From Chloroflexota bacterium (GTDB lineage Bacteria > Chloroflexota > UBA11872), in assembly GCA_022826485.1 (NCBI GenBank), contig JAJDUU010000018.1:32678-96677 (forward strand): a stretch of 64,000 nucleotides of DNA. Reading direction: 5' to 3'. A program made the position numbers and the translations under genes. Within the stretch, counting starts at the first letter, position 1; each line of letters starts with the position of its first letter. A model generated the notes under the pieces. That model had not been told where the DNA came from. It ran no database searches and worked only from the letters and a program-made list of their open reading frames with translations. Shown here in pieces: positions 26,392-35,410 of this stretch.

Positions 26392-27819
26392 CTATCCCCA
26401 GGGGCCCAAGGCGGCGGGAAGCCCGGCGGCGGCCAACTCGCGCAAGCGGCCGCGTTCGAGATCGACTCGTCCCCGCGCGTCGGCGATTGCCAGCCTGACT
26501 TGCCGCGGCGCCGTGCCGCCCGGCACGTCGCGTCGCGCGACGGCGCTCGCCGCCGTCAGGCGCTCGCGGAGGTCGGAGCCCAGTCGCTGATCAATGGCCC
26601 GCAGCCGGTCGTCGGTGAGCGCGGTCAGCTCGACGCCCGCTCCAATGGCCTCCGAGACCACGCGCCCGGCGATTTCGTGCGCCTCGCGAAACGGCGCGCC
26701 GTGCTGCTCCACAAGGAAGTCGGCGATTTCGGTCGCCGTGGCGTAGCCGGACTCGGCCAATTGCGCCATCCGCTCGCGATCGAAGTTCAACGTGGCGAAG
26801 GCGTCGCGCATGATCCCGAGGGTGGGGAGCACCAGGTCTTCCATCCGAAACAGCGCCTGCTTGTCTTCCTGCAAATCGAGGCCGTAGGTGAGCGGAACGC
26901 CCTTGACGGTGGCGGCCATACCCGACGCGATCCCCAGGGCCGTTCCCGCGCGTCCGCGGACCAGCTCGGCGATATCCGGGTTTTTCTTCTGCGGCATGAT
27001 GCTGCTGCCAGTGGCGTAGGCGTCGGCGAACTCGACCATCGCGAACCCGGGCGCGGCCCAAATCACCAGGTCCTCGGCCCAGCGCGACAGGTGCAGCAGG
27101 ATGCCCACGCCGAGATTGAGCAGCGCCAGCAGGTAGTCCCGGTCGGCCACCGCATCCATGCTGTTGCGCGTGATCTGGCTGAAATGCAGGGCGTGCGCGA
27201 CCTGCTCGCGGTCGATGTCGTAGGGCACGCCGGCCAGCGCCCCGCTCCCGAGCGGGCAGGCGTCGGCCAGGGTGAAGACCTGGTAGCAGCCGTCGAGGTC
27301 GCGGCTGAGCATTTCGTGAATCGCGAGCAGGTAGTGCCCCAGGGTGACCGGTTGCCCCGACTGAAGATGGGTGAATCCAGGCGCGACCGTTTCCGGCTCA
27401 GCCCGATCGACGAGCGCATCCATCAGGTCCACCAGCGCGCGCCCGATTCGCAGCGTCAGACCTTTGACGTAGAGCCGCATGTCGGTGGCGACCTGGTCGT
27501 TGCGACTGCGGGCGGTGTGCAGGCGGCGACCGGGATCGCCGAGCCGCTCGATGAGCAGGCGCTCCACGTAGCTGTGAATGTCCTCGTCGCCGGCGTCGGC
27601 GGGACCGCCGGCCGCATCGAGCTCCTGGAGCAGCCGGTCCAGCCCGGCGGTCAGCGCGTCGGCGTCGGACGCGGCGATGATATCCCGCGCACCGAGCATG
27701 GCGGCATGCGCGCGGCTGGCGACGATGTCTTCCCGGTACAGCCGCCGGTCCCAGGGAAACGAGCGAGTGAACGCCCGCGCTGCGTCGGCGGGCTCCGACT
27801 CGAAGCGCCCGCCCCACAT
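26392..27819 (-). CDS. argH: Argininosuccinate lyase
   Basis: Splits argininosuccinate to arginine and fumarate, the final step of arginine synthesis. The 475-residue protein begins MWGGRF and carries TARSRNDQVATD about 106-117 and the signature GSSIMPQKKNPD about 273-284, whose Ser is the catalytic base on the flexible loop. Full length for the family (about 460). It is the last arg gene of the cluster; argG and argF are not in this window. Confidence 0.96.
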   Translation of the reverse strand: MWGGRFESEPADAARAFTRSFPWDRRLYREDIVASRAHAAMLGARDIIAASDADALTAGLDRLLQELDAAGGPADAGDEDIHSYVERLLIERLGDPGRRLHTARSRNDQVATDMRLYVKGLTLRIGRALVDLMDALVDRAEPETVAPGFTHLQSGQPVTLGHYLLAIHEMLSRDLDGCYQVFTLADACPLGSGALAGVPYDIDREQVAHALHFSQITRNSMDAVADRDYLLALLNLGVGILLHLSRWAEDLVIWAAPGFAMVEFADAYATGSSIMPQKKNPDIAELVRGRAGTALGIASGMAATVKGVPLTYGLDLQEDKQALFRMEDLVLPTLGIMRDAFATLNFDRERMAQLAESGYATATEIADFLVEQHGAPFREAHEIAGRVVSEAIGAGVELTALTDDRLRAIDQRLGSDLRERLTAASAVARRDVPGGTAPRQVRLAIADARGRVDLERGRLRELAAAGLPAALGPWG

Positions 27820-27863
27820 GGCCGTTGGCTCAGCCCGCGCGCGGGGGCCGTCGGCGCCCGCGG

Positions 27864-29057
27864 CTAGGCGCGCAGGGCCGCGCCAATGACCTCAAGGCCC
27901 GTTTCCAACTCGGCGTCGCTGATAGTCAAGGCCGGCACCAGGCGAATCGTCGCCGCGGCAGCCTTGATCAGCAGCACGCCGTGATCGCGCGCGTAGGCAA
28001 TCACGTGATCGGCGCGCTCGGGGCTCGTGAGATCGAATCCCACCAGCAGCCCGAGTCCTCGCACGTCCGTGATCCCGCCGGTCTCGCGCCCCAAGCGCCG
28101 AAGCTCGGCGGCGGCGTGATCGCCCTTGCGCGCCACGTCCTCGAGGAATCCCGGCGCGGTGACGTGGTCGAATACCACGCGGGCGCCGGCGCAGACGAGG
28201 GGATTGCCGCTGAAGGTCGAGCCGTGGTCGCCGGGCCGCAGCACGCTGCAACGCTCGGTGCTGAGCGCCGCGCCGATGGGCAGCCCTCCGCCCAACCCCT
28301 TGGCCAGCGCCATCAGGTCGGGCGTGACGCCGAAGTGCTCGTACGCGAACAGCTTGCCGGTGCGTCCGATGCCGGTCTGCACCTCGTCGAGAATCAGCAA
28401 CAGGCCGTGCTCATCGCAGAGCTCGCGGAGTCCCGTGACATAGTCCGCGTCCGCCACCCAGACGCCGCCTTCGGCCTGGATGAGCTCCAGCATGACGGCT
28501 GCCGTGGAGTCGTCGATGGCGTCGCGCACAGCGTCCAGATCGTTATAGGGGACGTGCGTAAATCCGGCCGGCATGGGCTCGAACGGCTCGTGATAGGCCG
28601 GCGTGCCCGTGGCGGCCGTCATGGCCAGCGAGCGGCCGTGGAAGCCGCGCAGCGTGGTGATGACGCCCGTCGCGCCGTCGCGATTGAGCCGGCCCCACTT
28701 GCGCGCGATCTTGACGCAGGTCTCGGTGGCTTCGCCGCCGCTGTTGACGAAGAACACGCGGTCCAGCGCCGAGCGGCCGACCAGCCGCTCACCCAACTCG
28801 ACCTGCGGCGTGGTGTAGAAGAGGTTCGACACCTGAACCAGGGTTCGCGCCTGCTCCGACACCGCGTCGGCGATATCGGCGTTGGCGTGGCCGAGGGCGT
28901 TCACCGCGATGCCCGCGGCAAAATCCAGATACTCCCGGCCCGCGTCGTCCCACACCCGCATGCCGCTGCCCCGAACCAGGGTGACCGGGGCGCGGGAAAA
29001 CGTCTGGTGATAGACCTGGGCCTCGCGCGCTTGCCAGTCCGTCGCTGCTTGCGTCAT
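27864..29057 (-). CDS. argD: Acetylornithine aminotransferase
   Basis: A PLP enzyme making N-acetylornithine from the semialdehyde, and possibly acting on the succinyl-DAP precursor of lysine. 397 residues, with the class III signature LLILDEVQTGIGRTG and the PLP Lys in ALAKGLGGGLPIGA about residue 253. The opening YHQTFSRAPVTLVRGSG and FVNSGGEATE are typical of ArgD. It is placed between argB and argH with gaps of 58 and 44 bp. Confidence 0.94.
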   Translation of the reverse strand: MTQAATDWQAREAQVYHQTFSRAPVTLVRGSGMRVWDDAGREYLDFAAGIAVNALGHANADIADAVSEQARTLVQVSNLFYTTPQVELGERLVGRSALDRVFFVNSGGEATETCVKIARKWGRLNRDGATGVITTLRGFHGRSLAMTAATGTPAYHEPFEPMPAGFTHVPYNDLDAVRDAIDDSTAAVMLELIQAEGGVWVADADYVTGLRELCDEHGLLLILDEVQTGIGRTGKLFAYEHFGVTPDLMALAKGLGGGLPIGAALSTERCSVLRPGDHGSTFSGNPLVCAGARVVFDHVTAPGFLEDVARKGDHAAAELRRLGRETGGITDVRGLGLLVGFDLTSPERADHVIAYARDHGVLLIKAAAATIRLVPALTISDAELETGLEVIGAALRA

Positions 29058-29115
29058 GGATGAACTCTAGCCGTGCCGGTTGGCTGGGATTATATGGCGA
29101 TCCGAACCGCGCGCG

Positions 29116-29916
29116 TCAGGCAACGATGCGCGTGCCCGCGGCACCCTCGACCAGGGTCTGCCGGATAGCGTGGGGTTGCCGGCCGTCGGTGATCCAGACG
29201 GCGTCGACGGCATCCAGCAGATCGAGCGCCGCGCGCACCTTGGGCACCATGCCGTCGCGGATCACGCCGTCGGCGATGAGATCGTTTGCCCGTCCCGCCG
29301 GAAGATCGCGGATCGACTCCCCGTCGGCATCGAGAACCGCGGGCACATCGGTGAGAAAGAGCAAGGCCTCTGCCCGGACCGCCCGAGCCACGGCCCCGGC
29401 GATCTCATCGCCGTTCACGTTGTAGATCTGGCCGTCCGGCCCCAAGCCCAGCGGGGCGATGGTCGGCACGTGCCCGCGCTCGGTGAGATGGTCGAGCAAT
29501 CCGCGCCGCACCTCGCGCACGCGGCCGACGAAGCCGAGCTCGGGCGACTGCTGCTCGACGCGGACGACGCCACCATCGTTGCCGGCGATACCGACCGCCG
29601 AAACGCCGTTGGCGACAAGCTCGCCGATCAGCGCCGGGGCGACGACGCCGCGAAAGACCATCACCGCGGCGTCGCGGGTGTCCGCCGACGTCACGCGCAG
29701 CCCGTCGATCCAGGTGGGCGTCTCGCCCCGCTCCGCCAGATAGTCGCTGAGCGCATCGCCGCCGCCGTGAGCGATGGCGACGCGGGCGCCGGCCGCAACC
29801 AGATCCCGCACGTCGGCGCCGATCCGCCCGCGCTCGACGTCCGCCGTCCCGCCGACCTTGAGCACGACGTAGCGACCCCGGAAGCCGTCGAAATCTGTGT
29901 CCGGCGGTGCGGCCAC
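29116..29916 (-). CDS. argB: Acetylglutamate kinase
   Basis: Phosphorylates N-acetylglutamate, the second step of the acetyl cycle of arginine synthesis. The 266-residue amino-acid kinase fold shows VVLKVGG near the N-terminus, VAIAHGGGDAL, the GIAGNDGG loop, and a C-terminal DGMVPKVRAALDLL. Substitutions in the canonical VIVHGGGPxI block (here IAHGGGDAL) are within the spread of the family. It starts 3 bp after the argJ stop, so translation is probably coupled. Confidence 0.9.
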   Translation of the reverse strand: MAAPPDTDFDGFRGRYVVLKVGGTADVERGRIGADVRDLVAAGARVAIAHGGGDALSDYLAERGETPTWIDGLRVTSADTRDAAVMVFRGVVAPALIGELVANGVSAVGIAGNDGGVVRVEQQSPELGFVGRVREVRRGLLDHLTERGHVPTIAPLGLGPDGQIYNVNGDEIAGAVARAVRAEALLFLTDVPAVLDADGESIRDLPAGRANDLIADGVIRDGMVPKVRAALDLLDAVDAVWITDGRQPHAIRQTLVEGAAGTRIVA

Positions 29917-29919
29917 GAG

Positions 29920-31143
29920 CTAGGTCATGTACTCCGCGTTGATGGTGACGTAGTCGTGGGAGAGGTCGCCGGTCCAGGCCGTGGCCGCGGCGGGTCCGGC
30001 ATGCAGATCCACCGCGATGCGGCACTCGGTCCGGCGCAGGTGCGCGGCGACGTCCGGCTCGTGGTAGTCCTGGATGCGCCCGCCGGCGACGGTGCAGGTG
30101 TCGCCGATCCAGATGTCCAACGCCTCGGGATCGAATTGGGCGCCGCTGTTGCCGAGCGCGCACACGACGCGACCCCAGTTCGGGTCGCCGCCGAACACCG
30201 CCGTCTTGACCAGCAGCGAGGTGGAAATGCCGCGCCCGGCGCGCCGGGCGTCGGCGGCGTCCACCGCACCGCAAACCTCGATCGTGACCAGCTTGGTGAC
30301 GCCTTCGCCGTTCCGCACGATCTCCCGCGCGAGATGCTGGCAAACGGCCTTCAGCGCGCGGCCGAACTGCTCGGCGTCAGCGCCGGCGAGCGCGGGCGTT
30401 TCGCTCGCGCCGTTGGCGAACAGCAGCACCGTGTCGCTGGTGGACTGATCGCCGTCGATGGAAATCACGTTGAAGGAATCGTTAACGGCCGCGCGGAGGG
30501 CGCTGAGGGCGAACGCCGCATCCACAGCCGCGTCGGTGGTGACGAACGAGTGCATGGTGGCCATGTTGGGGTGGATCATGCCCGCCCCTTTGGCCGCGCC
30601 GCCGATCCGCACCGTTCCCGTCGAGAGCGGCACTTCGACCGCAATGGTCTTGGGGTAGGCGTCGGTGGTCATCATGGCGGCGGCGACATCGATGCCGTCG
30701 ACCGAGTCGAGCTCGAGCCGCCGGATGCCGTCGGCCACGCGGTCCATGGGCAGCCGAAACCCGATGACGCCGGTGGACGCCATCAGGATTTCCTCCGGCT
30801 GCACGCCTCGCCGCTCGGCAAACAGCTCGGCCATCCGCATCGCGTCGGCGCGACCCTCGGCTCCCGTGTACGTGTTCGCGTTGCCGCTGTTGAAGACCAC
30901 GCCACGGGCCCGGCCGCCGGCCACTCGGGCGCGGTTGATCTCGACGTTGGCGGCCTTGACGCGGTTGGTGGTGAAGGTCGCGGCGACCGTGCAAGGGTCG
31001 ACGGTGCTGAAGATGCCGCCGAGGTCCAGATCGCCGCTGGCTTTGATTCCGGCCGCAATCGACCCGGCGTTGAATCCGCGCGGCGCCACCACGCCGCCGG
31101 AGATCACCGCGAATCCGTCAAGCGTTTCAGGAGTGGCGCGCAT
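29920..31143 (-). CDS. argJ: Bifunctional glutamate/ornithine N-acetyltransferase
   Basis: Transfers acetyl from acetylornithine back to glutamate (recycling) and may also use acetyl-CoA. The 407-residue precursor has the self-cleavage region KGAGMIHPNMATMHSFVTTD, where the Thr of MATM becomes the N-terminal nucleophile of the beta chain. VFNSGNANTYTG and SIDGDQSTSDTV are further family blocks. Its ATG directly abuts the argC stop. Presence of argJ explains the absence of argA and argE in the cluster. Confidence 0.95.
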   Translation of the reverse strand: MRATPETLDGFAVISGGVVAPRGFNAGSIAAGIKASGDLDLGGIFSTVDPCTVAATFTTNRVKAANVEINRARVAGGRARGVVFNSGNANTYTGAEGRADAMRMAELFAERRGVQPEEILMASTGVIGFRLPMDRVADGIRRLELDSVDGIDVAAAMMTTDAYPKTIAVEVPLSTGTVRIGGAAKGAGMIHPNMATMHSFVTTDAAVDAAFALSALRAAVNDSFNVISIDGDQSTSDTVLLFANGASETPALAGADAEQFGRALKAVCQHLAREIVRNGEGVTKLVTIEVCGAVDAADARRAGRGISTSLLVKTAVFGGDPNWGRVVCALGNSGAQFDPEALDIWIGDTCTVAGGRIQDYHEPDVAAHLRRTECRIAVDLHAGPAAATAWTGDLSHDYVTINAEYMT

Positions 31144-32172
31144 TTATGGATATCCCGCCGGGACGCCGAGTCCGGCTTGCTCGTCCAGACCGAGCATCAG
31201 ATTGGCATTCTGCAGGGCGGCGCCGGCCGCGCCCTTGCCCAGGTTGTCGATAGCGCTCATGGCAATCAGGGTACCGGCGGCCTCGTCGGTTACCGCCTGA
31301 ACGAAGCAGTGGTTGGCGCCGGTGGTCCACTTGGTGCGGGGCGGCTCATCGGCCAGGTGCACGAACGGCTCGCCCTGGTACCGGGCCTCGTACACCGCTT
31401 CGACATCCTCGCTCGCCACGCCGTCCCGCAGCCGCGCGTAGGTCGTCGAGAGTATGCCCCGCGTCATGGGCACCAGGTGCGGCACGAACGTGACCTGCAC
31501 GTCCGTCCCCGCGATCATGGTCAGCTCCTGCGCGATCTCGGGGCCGTGGCGGTGGGCGGCGACGTTGTAGGGCGCGGCGCTCTCGTTGATTTCGGAGTAG
31601 GTGAAGGCCGCCTTGGAGCTCCGGCCGGCGCCCGAGATGCCCGTTTTCGAGTCCACGATCACCGACGGCTCGACCAGACCCACCTCCAGGGCGGGACCGA
31701 TGGCCAGCTCCGCGGCGATGGCGTGGCAGCCGGGGTTGGCCACCAGCTTGGTGCGCCGGAGCTCGTCGCGCCGGTACTCGGTGAGGCCGTAGACCGCGTC
31801 GGCGATCCACTCCGATGCCGGGTGCACGCCATACCACCATTGATAGACCTCGAGGTCGAACAGCCGAAAGTCGGCGCTGACGTCAACCGCGGGCACGCCG
31901 TCGTCGAGCAGCGGCGCCAGCTGCGCCGCCGACGCGTTGTGGGGCAGGCACGAAACGACCGCGTCCACCGAGCCGTCCAGCTCAGGCGTGAGCCGCAGGT
32001 CGGCATAGTCCGGCCGCGCCGTGGCCCGAACCCACGGCAGCACCTCGCCGACCGTGCTGCCGGCCTGACTGCGTGCCGTCAGGCTCGTCAGTTCCAGGTC
32101 GGGGTGGCCGGCCAGATAGCGGATCATCTCGCCGCCGGTGTAGCCGGTGGCGTTGAGCAGGCCCAGGCGCAT
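31144..32172 (-). CDS. argC: N-acetyl-gamma-glutamyl-phosphate reductase
   Basis: NADPH-dependent reduction of acetylglutamyl phosphate. The 342-residue protein has the N-terminal dinucleotide loop NATGYTGGEMIRYL, the SCLPHNASA loop, and the active-site Cys in ANPGCHA about residue 148. SGAGRSSKAAFTYSEIN and a His in PHLVPMTRGI complete the signature. It is the first gene of the argC-J-B-D-H cluster, with about 175 bp of non-coding DNA upstream where the promoter should lie. Confidence 0.95.
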   Translation of the reverse strand: MRLGLLNATGYTGGEMIRYLAGHPDLELTSLTARSQAGSTVGEVLPWVRATARPDYADLRLTPELDGSVDAVVSCLPHNASAAQLAPLLDDGVPAVDVSADFRLFDLEVYQWWYGVHPASEWIADAVYGLTEYRRDELRRTKLVANPGCHAIAAELAIGPALEVGLVEPSVIVDSKTGISGAGRSSKAAFTYSEINESAAPYNVAAHRHGPEIAQELTMIAGTDVQVTFVPHLVPMTRGILSTTYARLRDGVASEDVEAVYEARYQGEPFVHLADEPPRTKWTTGANHCFVQAVTDEAAGTLIAMSAIDNLGKGAAGAALQNANLMLGLDEQAGLGVPAGYP

Positions 32173-32302
32173 TCAGCGGTGCCTCAGGTGGCTAAACGCA
32201 ATTATACGGGCGGATTGGGACGCGGCCGCCGTGGACGTTCGGAGTGCCTGATTGCTGGCGGGCTCGGGATTTGCAGCGGCGCCGTGGGGTGGATCGGCAC
32301 TT

Positions 32303-32330
32303 TAGATTTCTCGCTTCGCTCGAAATGACA
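32303..32330. repeat. R2 dispersed repeat copy
   Basis: TTAGATTTCTCGCTTCGCTC followed by GAAATGACA is a diverged copy of the R2 repeat seen at 2738, 43767, 46374 and 52917. It contains the short hairpin TCGCTTCGCTCGA. It lies between the uppP stop and the start of argC, in the arg promoter gap. Confidence 0.65.
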
Positions 32331-32346
32331 TGGGCGGCGGGGGCCG

Positions 32347-33153
32347 TCACGGCTGAAGCGCAAGTACCACGAGCGCCGCGGCGCCCAGCGCCACCCGGTA
32401 GACGCCGAACACGAGCAGGCTGCGGGTGGCGACAAACCACAGCAAGGCCCGAATCACGACCACGCCGACCACTCCAGCAGTCAGCGCGCCGACAACCAGC
32501 GCGCCCGCCACCGACTCGAAGGCCTCCGTGCCGGCGACCGAGGAGAGTTCGACGATGCCAATGGCCAGCACGATGGGCGCCAGCAGCAGGAGCGAGAAGC
32601 GCGCGCCGGCGTGCCGCTCGACGCCCAGCAGACGCGCCACGGTCATGGTGATCCCGGAGCGCGAGACGCCCGGAACCAGCGCCACAAGCTGGCTCAGGCC
32701 GACCACCAGCCAGACCGGCAGGCGCGTGGCGTCGAAGCTGGTGCGCGTGGGAGCCCAGCGGTCGACCGCCGCCAGCACCACGCCGAACACGATGAGCATG
32801 ATCGACGCCACCAGCACGGTGCGAGTCTCGGTCAGCGCGTCACGCAGCGGGAAGGCCACGGCGCCGACCAGCAGCGTGGACCCCACGATGGCCGCCACCA
32901 CGCGGCGCGACACGGCCGCATCGGGACCCCGGCCCACGACGCCGAGCGCCAGCCGCCACCAGTCGCGCCACAGGGCCACGACCAGCGCCACCGCGGTGCC
33001 CAGGTGCAGCGCCACGCTGAGCATCAGGCCCGACAGAAACGGGTCGGTCCACCCGGCGAACTCGGGCGCCAGCAACAGGTGCGCCGAGCTGCTCACGGGC
33101 AGGAACTCCGTGAGCGCCTGCACGGCGCCCAACAGAGCCGCCTCGACCAGCAC
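32347..33153 (-). CDS. uppP: Undecaprenyl-diphosphatase (BacA/UppP)
   Basis: Integral membrane phosphatase that recycles undecaprenyl pyrophosphate for cell-wall synthesis and can give bacitracin resistance. The 268-residue hydrophobic protein shows QALTEFLPVSSSAHL near the N-terminus (the Glu-rich motif and Ser loop) and VPGVSRSGITMT, the second catalytic motif with Arg. Several membrane helices are visible and length is normal. Its start is 9 bp after hppA, hence the same operon. Presence of this lipid-cycle enzyme says little on the wall type. Confidence 0.94.
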   Translation of the reverse strand: MLVEAALLGAVQALTEFLPVSSSAHLLLAPEFAGWTDPFLSGLMLSVALHLGTAVALVVALWRDWWRLALGVVGRGPDAAVSRRVVAAIVGSTLLVGAVAFPLRDALTETRTVLVASIMLIVFGVVLAAVDRWAPTRTSFDATRLPVWLVVGLSQLVALVPGVSRSGITMTVARLLGVERHAGARFSLLLLAPIVLAIGIVELSSVAGTEAFESVAGALVVGALTAGVVGVVVIRALLWFVATRSLLVFGVYRVALGAAALVVLALQP

Positions 33154-33162
33154 CGCCCCGCT

Positions 33163-35370
33163 CTAGGCGGTCACAACGAAGACCGGCGCGAGAACCAAGG
33201 TAATCGTGCTGAGCAGCTTCACGAGCACGTGCAGCGAAGGACCCGCCGTGTCCTTGAACGGGTCGCCGACGGTGTCGCCGACGACCGACGCCGCGTGCTC
33301 ATCAGTGCCCTTGCCGATCGGGTTGCCGTCCTCGTCCTTGAGGTTGCCGGCCTCGATGAATTTCTTCGCGTTGTCCCAGGCGCCGCCACCGTTGTTCATC
33401 ACGGTAGCCAGCAGCACACCGGCGATGGTGCCCACCATCAGGAAGGCGGCTTCGGCCTCTGCGCGCAGCACCAGGCCCACCACGACGGGCATAAGGACGG
33501 CGAGCAGGCCCGGCAGGATCATCTCCCGCAGCGCCGAGCGCGTGCTGATGTCAACCGCCTGGCTGTAGCTCGGCTCGACGGTGCCTTCGAGGATGCCGGG
33601 GTTCTCGCGCCACTGTCGCCGGACTTCCTGAATCATCGTGCTCGCGGCGCGACCGACGGCGCGGATGGCCAGCGAGCTGAACAGGAACACCAGCATGGCG
33701 CCCAGCATGGCGCCGATGAAGACCTCGACCTTGGCCAGGTCGACGCTGTGGAGATCGGCCGTTTCCAGATAAGCGCTGAACAGCAGGAACGCGGCCAGCG
33801 CCGCCGAGGCGATGGCGTAGCCCTTGGTGAGCGCCTTGGTCGTGTTGCCGACCGCGTCCAATCCGTCCGTGATGTCGCGAACGTCCTCGGGCGCGTCGGC
33901 CATCTCGGTGATGCCGCCCGCGTTGTCGGAGATCGGACCGAACGTGTCCATGGCCAGGATGTAGGCCGCACTCATCAGCATGCCCATCGTGGCGACGGCG
34001 GTGCCGAACACGCCCGCCTCGAAGTTACCGATCGGAATGCCAAGCGCCGCGAAGCCCTCGACGCCGGTGTGGAACGAGGTCCACAGGGCAATCGAAATGA
34101 CGATGATCGGCGCGGCCGTGTTCTCCAGGCCGAGCGCCATGCCCGAAATTATGTTGGTGGCGGGACCGGTGCGAGACGCCTCGGCAATCTCACGGACCGG
34201 GCGCCACGAGCCCGCGGTGTAGTACTGCGTGATGTAGACGAATGCCACGCTCGTCAGAATGCCGATGACTCCCGACAGGAAGAACCAGGCGGATTCCAGC
34301 ATCACGAACACCGCAATCGCCATTCCAACGACCGAGAACACCGCGGTGGTCCAATAGCCGATGTCGAGCGCTTTCTGCGCGTCGCGCACTTTCTCGGGCC
34401 GGATCACCAGCAGGCCGATGACCGAGGCGATGGTGCCGAACGAGCGCACCACCAGCGGGAACAAGATCCACTCGACGCCCGCCGTTCCCGGAGCCGCGGC
34501 CTCGATGGCCTTGAACACGGCCACACCCAGGATCATCGCGCCGATGCTCTCGGCGGCGGTCGATTCGAACAGGTCCGCGCCACGACCGGCGCAGTCGCCC
34601 ACGTTGTCGCCGACCAGGTCGGCCACCACCGCGGGATTTCGCGGGTCGTCCTCGGGCAGGCCGGCCTCGACCTTGCCAACCAGGTCCGCGCCCACGTCGG
34701 CGGCCTTCGTGTAGATGCCGCCGCCCAGCTGCGCGAACAGCGCCACGAAGCTGGCCCCGAACCCGAAGCCGACGATCAATTCCGGCGCGCGCGTCGGGCT
34801 GCCGAAGCCGTCGAACAGCGCGAACAGCACGAACACGCCGAGCAGGCTCAGACCGACGATCAAGATGCCCGAGACGGCGCCGCCCCGCAGGGCCACCGTC
34901 AGGGCGTCGCCCAACGACTTGGTGGCCGCGCTGGCGGTGCGCACGTTGGACTTGACCGCCACGATCATGCCGATGATGCCGGAGAGCGCGGAGGCGGCGG
35001 CGCCCACCAGGAACGAGACCCCGGTGCGCCAAGCGATGTCGCCGGCCTCGATGCCCTTGGCTTCGTTGGCGCCAAAGAAGAACAGCAGCACCGACAATCC
35101 CGCCGCCGCAAATAGCGCGAGGAACGCGATGGTGCGGTACTGCCGCCGCAGGAAGGCCGTTGCGCCTTCATAGATGCGGTCGCCGTTGAGTTGCATGGAC
35201 GCGAACAGCCGGTTTCGCTCCGCCTCGTCCAACCCCTGAACCGCGGGGATCAACTCAGCGCTGCGTCCGCTCCGGTCGATCGGCCGCGTCAGGACATCAC
35301 GAACCAGGTATCCGACCACGGCGACGGAAACCACGATGGCCGCCGGGACGACCCACACTAGACCTTCCAA
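33163..35370 (-). CDS. hppA: Membrane-bound proton-translocating pyrophosphatase, K+-independent type
   Basis: Couples hydrolysis of pyrophosphate to ion pumping across the cytoplasmic membrane. The 735-residue protein has about 16 hydrophobic helices. It carries the pyrophosphate site DVGADLVGKVEAGLPEDD and GDNVGDCAGRGADLFES, and the final VGDTVGDPFKDTAGPS. The class-deciding position reads GNTTKALTKG (508-517) with Lys512, where K+-dependent enzymes have Ala; by the established rule this is a K+-independent H+ pump. It lies 40 bp after hisC and 9 bp before uppP. Confidence 0.95.
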   Translation of the reverse strand: MEGLVWVVPAAIVVSVAVVGYLVRDVLTRPIDRSGRSAELIPAVQGLDEAERNRLFASMQLNGDRIYEGATAFLRRQYRTIAFLALFAAAGLSVLLFFFGANEAKGIEAGDIAWRTGVSFLVGAAASALSGIIGMIVAVKSNVRTASAATKSLGDALTVALRGGAVSGILIVGLSLLGVFVLFALFDGFGSPTRAPELIVGFGFGASFVALFAQLGGGIYTKAADVGADLVGKVEAGLPEDDPRNPAVVADLVGDNVGDCAGRGADLFESTAAESIGAMILGVAVFKAIEAAAPGTAGVEWILFPLVVRSFGTIASVIGLLVIRPEKVRDAQKALDIGYWTTAVFSVVGMAIAVFVMLESAWFFLSGVIGILTSVAFVYITQYYTAGSWRPVREIAEASRTGPATNIISGMALGLENTAAPIIVISIALWTSFHTGVEGFAALGIPIGNFEAGVFGTAVATMGMLMSAAYILAMDTFGPISDNAGGITEMADAPEDVRDITDGLDAVGNTTKALTKGYAIASAALAAFLLFSAYLETADLHSVDLAKVEVFIGAMLGAMLVFLFSSLAIRAVGRAASTMIQEVRRQWRENPGILEGTVEPSYSQAVDISTRSALREMILPGLLAVLMPVVVGLVLRAEAEAAFLMVGTIAGVLLATVMNNGGGAWDNAKKFIEAGNLKDEDGNPIGKGTDEHAASVVGDTVGDPFKDTAGPSLHVLVKLLSTITLVLAPVFVVTA

Positions 35371-35410
35371 GACCTAAACCCCCCTCGACGCCCACCGGCG
35401 GTGGGCCATG

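Noticed and set aside
29080..32328. A 1082-codon open frame on the plus strand
   Set aside because: It is antisense to argB, argJ and argC, which have clear motifs. High GC at third positions keeps the opposite strand open; the translation is Arg/Gly/His-rich with no domain.
32611..35115. An 834-codon plus-strand open frame
   Set aside because: It mirrors uppP and hppA. The translation is a low-complexity mix of Arg, His, Gln and Gly, typical of an antisense shadow of a membrane protein gene.
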